NCBI GenBank assembly: GCA_045656005.1
Contig: JAZOQG010000039.1
Span: forward strand, 1-9,775
Length of the DNA stretch: 9,775 nt
Direction of reading: 5' to 3'
Origin: JAZNQN01 sp045656005
GTDB lineage: Bacteria > Bacillota > Clostridia > UMGS1883 > UMGS1540
Shown here: in pieces, positions 5,909 to 9,775 of the stretch
Layout: every line of letters begins with the position of its first letter
Numbering within the stretch: the first letter of the stretch is position 1
Made by a program: the position numbers and the translations under genes
Notes under the pieces: generated by a model
Told to the model about the DNA's origin: nothing
What the model saw: only the letters and a program-made list of their open reading frames with translations
The model's database searches: none

Positions 5909-7180
5909 ATGATGAGGAAAATTGCAAAGCTTGCACCGCTTTTTCTGGTGCTTCTCTCCAATTTACTTGGGTTTGGAATACTTTATTTTTTAAATGCAGA
6001 GCTTGACAGTACCGTGCTTTATTCTTCGCTTGCGGTGCTTTTGATAGTTTTATTTTCCTATGCCGTGATTTTGTTCGGCTCTTTTGGTGACGAATATCTT
6101 TTTCTTGTAGTTTCCATGATTTTTACAATAGGAATAATGTTTCTGCTGAGGATAAGTGCAGATGTAGCACAAAATCAGATACTATATTTTTACATAGGTA
6201 TGGCGGGATTTTTTGTGACTTATGTTTTTTACAAAAAACAAAGTTTTTTTCACAGACCCAAAATGATAATGTGGTACATTTTATTTTCAATACTTCTTTT
6301 TATGGTTACGTTATTATTTGGCAGCAGTTCTGGCGGTGCGAAAAACTGGCTTAGTTTAGGACCTATTGGAATTCAGCCTTCGGAAATTATTAAAATCTTC
6401 TTTATTCTGGCACTTTCAGGACTTTATACATTGCCATATAAAGAAGATGAAAGAAGGAGAGGGCTTTTATATCAGTGGATGGCATCACCTTTCAAAAGAC
6501 AGATGATGATTATGGTGATTGCATATACATTTTTAGGTTTTCTTGTACTTCAAAGAGAATGGGGCTCGGCTGTTTTATACTTTTTGATTTACTTTACCAT
6601 GCAATATGTATTCGGAAATTCAAAGTCCGTTTTTATAATAAACATTTTCGGTGCAGGTGCGGGTGCGTTTTTGGGAATTAAAACAATGACGCACATTCAG
6701 GAGCGAATTTCAATCTGGCTTGACCCTTTTCAGGACCCCGGAAGTTTAGGGTATCAGATTGTGCAGTCTCTTTATGCAATGGCATCAGGTGGATTTACGG
6801 GTACAGGACTTGGAATGGGAAATCCATCCTTTGTACCACTTGTAAAAAACGATTTTATTTTTGTTGCAATTTGTGAAGAATTTGGAATGATTGGTGCTAT
6901 CGGGGTTGTTATGCTTTTCTTCCTGCTGATGTACAGAGGAATTAAAATTTCCTTAAGAGCTACAAATCCCTTTAACAAGGCGGTGGCTTTGGGGCTTGCG
7001 GCAATGTTTGGGTATCAGACATTTATAATAATAGGCGGTGTTACAAAGTTTATTCCTATGACGGGAATAACGTTACCTTTCGTAAGTGCGGGCGGTTCAT
7101 CGCTTGCGGCGTGCTTCGTTGCCCTTGGTATTTTGCAGGCAATTTCCGCAAAGGAGAGTGAAAACAGCGATGTCATCTAA
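5909..7180 (+). CDS. FtsW/RodA/SpoVE (SEDS) family peptidoglycan glycosyltransferase
   Basis: This is a 423-residue polytopic membrane protein of the SEDS family, which polymerises lipid II into glycan strands together with a class B PBP. About ten hydrophobic segments are visible. Signature segments are GGAKNWLSLGPIGIQPSE (142-159), QREWGSAVLY (215-224), LDPFQDPGSLGYQIVQS (271-287), GGFTGTGLGMG (294-304), NDFIFVAICEEFG (314-326) and PFVSAGGSSL (390-399). D315 in NDFIF aligns with the catalytic aspartate of FtsW/RodA. The nearby conserved acidic position (E289 in E. coli FtsW) is serine here (S307) by my alignment. AGGA at 5900-5903 lies 5 nt before the first of two adjacent ATG codons. The gene starts 8 nt after the FHA gene and overlaps the PBP start by 11 nt. 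Whether it serves division, elongation or sporulation cannot be decided from sequence alone, so no symbol is given. Confidence 0.95.
   Translation: MMRKIAKLAPLFLVLLSNLLGFGILYFLNAELDSTVLYSSLAVLLIVLFSYAVILFGSFGDEYLFLVVSMIFTIGIMFLLRISADVAQNQILYFYIGMAGFFVTYVFYKKQSFFHRPKMIMWYILFSILLFMVTLLFGSSSGGAKNWLSLGPIGIQPSEIIKIFFILALSGLYTLPYKEDERRRGLLYQWMASPFKRQMMIMVIAYTFLGFLVLQREWGSAVLYFLIYFTMQYVFGNSKSVFIINIFGAGAGAFLGIKTMTHIQERISIWLDPFQDPGSLGYQIVQSLYAMASGGFTGTGLGMGNPSFVPLVKNDFIFVAICEEFGMIGAIGVVMLFFLLMYRGIKISLRATNPFNKAVALGLAAMFGYQTFIIIGGVTKFIPMTGITLPFVSAGGSSLAACFVALGILQAISAKESENSDVI
7151..7172 (+). promoter_or_regulatory. RBS and alternative starts of the PBP gene
   Basis: AAGGAG (7151-7156) lies inside the end of the SEDS gene. 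GTG at 7158-7160 is in frame but only 1 nt away from it, too close for normal use. ATG at 7170-7172 is 13 nt away, longer than usual but workable, especially with coupling to the SEDS stop at 7178-7180. I chose the ATG. The open frame extends back to 7086, but residues coded there look like out-of-frame SEDS sequence (many Arg), not protein. Confidence 0.6.
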
Positions 7181-8564
7181 CAAAAAAATTATTCATGCAT
7201 TCATCGTAATTTCCATGCTCTTTTTGTCGCTTGTGATATACCTTACCTATTTTCAGGTTTTTCGTGCACCATCACTTGCAAATGACGGGTCAAATCCGAG
7301 AACAATAGTAAATGAACTGAAAATCAAAAGGGGGGATATCCTCTCTTCTGACGGAGAGGTGCTTGCCACAAGTTATATGGGCGAAGAAGGACAGGAGAGG
7401 GCATATCCTTATGACAATATGTACAGTCACGTTATCGGATATACAAGCACACGTTATGGCAGAAGCGGTATAGAAAAAAACTTTAACGGTTATATAATGG
7501 GTACAAATACTTCGGGTAATATATTAAATCTTCGAAATTTATTAAGCGGTGAGGAAAAACGTGGAGCAGATGTTATTTTAACTATTGACCATGACCTCCA
7601 ATCTCTCGCTTATAAGCTTTTGGGAGTGAGAAAGGGCAGTATAATTGCTATAGAGCCTTCTACCGGTGCTATAAAAGCAATGGTGTCAAAGCCTGATTTT
7701 AACCCTAATGAAGATACCCTTCGTGAAAACTGGGACAAACTTTCTTCTTCTGACGAAAGTCCATTTTTGCCGAGAGCTACGGGGGGACTTTATCAGCCCG
7801 GTTCATCCTTTAAAATTCTGACAGCGGCAGCTGCAAGCGAAGAAGGACTTGACGGCAAAACCTTTGAGGATGAGGGAAGCGTAATTATAAGCGGATATGA
7901 ATTTGTAAATTACGATGGCAAGAGTCTTGGAACTACAGATGTTGACACAGCTTTTGCAAAGAGCAGCAACGTAGTTTTTACTCTTCTGGCTGACGAAATC
8001 GGCAGAGGTAAAATGAAAAATATTGCCGAGAGATTTATGATGTTTGATAAAATTGAAACTGATTTTTCAATAGCAACTGCAAAAGGCTTTGAGTCAACAG
8101 AGAAAACAAATACTGCGGCGTCGGGTATGGGGCAGGGAGACCTGCTTGTAACTCCAATGCACATGGCACTTTCAGGCTGTGCGATAGCAAACGGCGGAAA
8201 GATTATGGTGCCTTACATTGTGGAAAGTGCAGCTATGCCGTCAGGCACAAATGTTTATACACATAGAGAAAAGATTTTATCACGTGCTATTGACAGAGAA
8301 GTGGCAGAGCGTGTAGGCAAAATGATGGAAAAATGCGTTGAAAGCGGTACGGGAACGGGTGCGGCGGTAAGCGGCATAAAGGTTGCGGGCAAAACGGGTA
8401 CTGCGGAAAACAGTGGATTGGACCACGCATGGTTTGTAGCTTACGCTCCTGCGGAAAATCCCCAAATCGTTGTTTGTGCTATGGTTGAAAATGCAGGAAA
8501 TACGGGCGGTGCAGTATGTGCACCTATGGTAAGAGAAATTATAAATCAGTGGTGCAAAAGGTAA
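7170..8564 (+). CDS. Class B penicillin-binding protein (transpeptidase partner of the SEDS protein)
   Basis: Read from ATG 7170, this is a 464-residue D,D-transpeptidase that cross-links peptidoglycan outside the membrane. It has a short basic N-terminus, one signal-anchor TM (about 8-30), a small dimerisation/pedestal region with RGDILSSDGEVLA (54-66), and a transpeptidase domain. Catalytic motifs are complete: S212-SF-K215 within PGSSFK, S265-S-N267, and K408-TG within AGKTGTAEN. GMGQGDLLVTPMHMA (319-333) is also characteristic. No transglycosylase domain and no C-terminal PASTA repeats are present. The protein is short for FtsI/PbpB types and resembles the PbpA-like PBPs coupled to rodA/ftsW and FHA genes in Clostridia and Actinobacteria. 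Five cysteines (337, 389, 436, 450, 462) lie in the extracytoplasmic part, which would suit an anaerobe. The ATG overlaps the SEDS gene by 11 nt. Confidence 0.94.
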   Translation: MSSNKKIIHAFIVISMLFLSLVIYLTYFQVFRAPSLANDGSNPRTIVNELKIKRGDILSSDGEVLATSYMGEEGQERAYPYDNMYSHVIGYTSTRYGRSGIEKNFNGYIMGTNTSGNILNLRNLLSGEEKRGADVILTIDHDLQSLAYKLLGVRKGSIIAIEPSTGAIKAMVSKPDFNPNEDTLRENWDKLSSSDESPFLPRATGGLYQPGSSFKILTAAAASEEGLDGKTFEDEGSVIISGYEFVNYDGKSLGTTDVDTAFAKSSNVVFTLLADEIGRGKMKNIAERFMMFDKIETDFSIATAKGFESTEKTNTAASGMGQGDLLVTPMHMALSGCAIANGGKIMVPYIVESAAMPSGTNVYTHREKILSRAIDREVAERVGKMMEKCVESGTGTGAAVSGIKVAGKTGTAENSGLDHAWFVAYAPAENPQIVVCAMVENAGNTGGAVCAPMVREIINQWCKR

Positions 8565-8596
8565 AAAGTACACGAATTTAGAGAAGAGGTAACAAA

Positions 8597-9775
8597 ATGG
8601 CTTTAACACCTATGATGCGCCAGTATCTGGAAATAAAAGAAGAAAACAAGGATGCAATTTTATTTTTCAGGCTGGGAGATTTTTATGAAATGTTTTTTGA
8701 TGATGCTAAAATTGCATCATCAGTTTTAAATATTGCCCTTACGGGAAAAAGCTGCGGTCTCGAAGAGAGAGCGCCTATGTGCGGTGTACCCTTTCACTCG
8801 GCAGACGGGTATATTGCAAAACTAATTCTTGCAGGCTACAAGGTTGCAATATGCGAGCAGGATGAAGACCCTGCGACTGCAAAAGGACTTGTGAGAAGAA
8901 GGGTCGTAAGAGTTGTAACACCGGGTACGATTTTGGATGACGAGCATCTTGCAAACAAAACAACAAACTATCTTTGTTCTGCCATTTTGTGCGAAGAAGG
9001 GGGAAGTGTTGCATTTTGTGAGGTTTCAACGGGAGAAGTTTTGACAACATTTTTCGAAGGCTCAAGTGCTCCCGAAAAAATAATTGACGAGATTACAAGA
9101 TTTTCTCCTGCGGAGGTTATAGTAAATCTCGCTGCCTGGGAACACAAGGGAATAAAAGAGCATATTGAAAACAAAACTGATGCCATGCTCACACTTTATA
9201 ATGATGCATATTTTGAATATGAGTATACTGAAAGATTATTAAATGAGTTTTTTGAGGGCAGCATAGTAGGAGGGCTTGACAGAAGGTGCATCCGCGTGGT
9301 GGGAAGTGCAATGTCTTACGTTGAAAAAACTCAGCAGATTGACCCTACTCACATTAAAGCGCCTCAGTTTTATTCTTCGCAGCAATATATGCTGATTGAC
9401 GGCAGTGCAATAAAAAATCTTGAGATAATTCAAAGCCTTTCCGACAAGGGAAAGGTGGGAACACTTTTCTGGGTACTCGACAAAACAAAAACACCAATGG
9501 GAAAAAGAACACTCAGAAACTGGATGCTCCGTCCACTTTTAAATACAGGGGAAATTTCGCAAAGACACGAGGCGGTTGGTGCTTTAAAAGATGGTATGAG
9601 ACAAAGAGAAGAACTTCGTGAAACCCTTTCTTACATACTTGATATTGAAAGAGTTATGGGAAGGATAGTTTTAGGAAGTGCCAATGCGAGAGATTTAGTG
9701 AGACTTCGTGAATCTCTTGCAGTTTTGCCTGATTTAAAGAGAGAGCTTTCAGCTTTCCAGAGCCCACTTCTTTCA
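8597..9775 (+). CDS. mutS: DNA mismatch repair ATPase MutS, N-terminal part (3' end outside window)
   Basis: The frame is open from ATG 8597 to the window edge: 393 codons of a protein usually about 850-900 residues long. The N-terminal mismatch-recognition domain is intact, with the F-x-E motif as F29-Y30-E31 (RLGDFYEMF), whose phenylalanine stacks on the mispaired base and whose glutamate contacts it. MCGVPFHSADGYIAKLI, VAICEQ and VTPGT follow. Domain II lies at about 120-250, and the core starts near YMLIDGSAIKNLEI (about 268). TPMGKRTLRNWMLRPL is a hallmark of MutS1. The Walker ATPase is outside the window. AGAGG at 8585-8589 gives a 7-nt spacer. Only 32 nt, with no hairpin, separates it from the PBP gene, so read-through from the promoter at 5371 is likely. 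A distinct promoter inside the PBP gene is not excluded. The F-x-E motif argues against MutS2, which lacks this domain. Confidence 0.97.
   Translation, partial: MALTPMMRQYLEIKEENKDAILFFRLGDFYEMFFDDAKIASSVLNIALTGKSCGLEERAPMCGVPFHSADGYIAKLILAGYKVAICEQDEDPATAKGLVRRRVVRVVTPGTILDDEHLANKTTNYLCSAILCEEGGSVAFCEVSTGEVLTTFFEGSSAPEKIIDEITRFSPAEVIVNLAAWEHKGIKEHIENKTDAMLTLYNDAYFEYEYTERLLNEFFEGSIVGGLDRRCIRVVGSAMSYVEKTQQIDPTHIKAPQFYSSQQYMLIDGSAIKNLEIIQSLSDKGKVGTLFWVLDKTKTPMGKRTLRNWMLRPLLNTGEISQRHEAVGALKDGMRQREELRETLSYILDIERVMGRIVLGSANARDLVRLRESLAVLPDLKRELSAFQSPLLS

Noticed and set aside
5893..6006. Short plus-strand frame (37 codons) starting at ATG 5893 across the FHA/SEDS junction
   Set aside because: It overlaps both well-supported genes, has no recognisable features, and the GAGGAAG downstream of its ATG is better explained as the ribosome-binding site of the SEDS gene.
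7086..7169. Upstream extension of the PBP open frame inside the SEDS gene
   Set aside because: The extra 28 residues are Arg-rich out-of-frame SEDS sequence, and they precede a normal basic N-terminus plus signal anchor that begins at the ATG at 7170.
8280..9433. Minus-strand open frames opposite the PBP and mutS genes
   Set aside because: They lie wholly or mostly antisense to strongly supported genes, have low-complexity Ser/Cys/His-rich translations, and lack ribosome-binding sites and family motifs.

Overview
The window is a dense, wholly plus-strand stretch of bacterial housekeeping genes. It is AT-rich with abundant AGA/AAA/TTT codons, strong Shine-Dalgarno sequences and consensus sigma-A-type signals. 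The gene order rnr-smpB-DUF512-der-plsY-gpsA, followed by a membrane FHA protein, a SEDS protein and a class B penicillin-binding protein, fits a low-GC Firmicute, most likely an (uncultured) member of the Clostridia. That placement is inferred from gene content and protein style, not from a marker search. I see no mobile elements, CRISPR arrays, tRNA or rRNA genes.

Region 1 (1-5327) is one tightly packed run: the 3' end of rnr (RNase R), smpB, a DUF512 PDZ/radical-SAM-like protein, der (EngA), plsY and gpsA. Each gene overlaps the next by 1-16 nt, so co-transcription and translational coupling are likely. RNase R and SmpB serve trans-translation and RNA quality control. Der is a ribosome-assembly GTPase. 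PlsY and GpsA are consecutive in phospholipid synthesis: GpsA makes glycerol-3-phosphate and PlsY acylates it. The DUF512 protein is the one without an established role.

Region 2 (5328-5438) is the only real intergenic space. It holds a strong intrinsic terminator (14-bp stem, then T5), and one base after the T-tract a near-perfect promoter (TTGACA, 17 nt, TAAAAT). It separates two transcription units.

Region 3 (5439-9775) starts with a one-TM FHA protein, then a FtsW/RodA/SpoVE-family glycan polymerase and a class B PBP transpeptidase. This is a peptidoglycan-synthesis cassette with a phosphothreonine-reading partner. After a 32-nt gap with no visible terminator comes mutS, open to the window edge (393 codons seen). 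The FHA gene has an unusual start: the only GTG/ATG/TTG initiator that keeps its membrane anchor lies inside the Shine-Dalgarno sequence, and an ATT codon sits at the proper distance.

I find no clear new multi-gene system. The points most worth a second look are the DUF512 protein, the FHA-SEDS-PBP cassette with mutS attached, the FHA start codon, and small departures from family motifs in GpsA and the SEDS protein.
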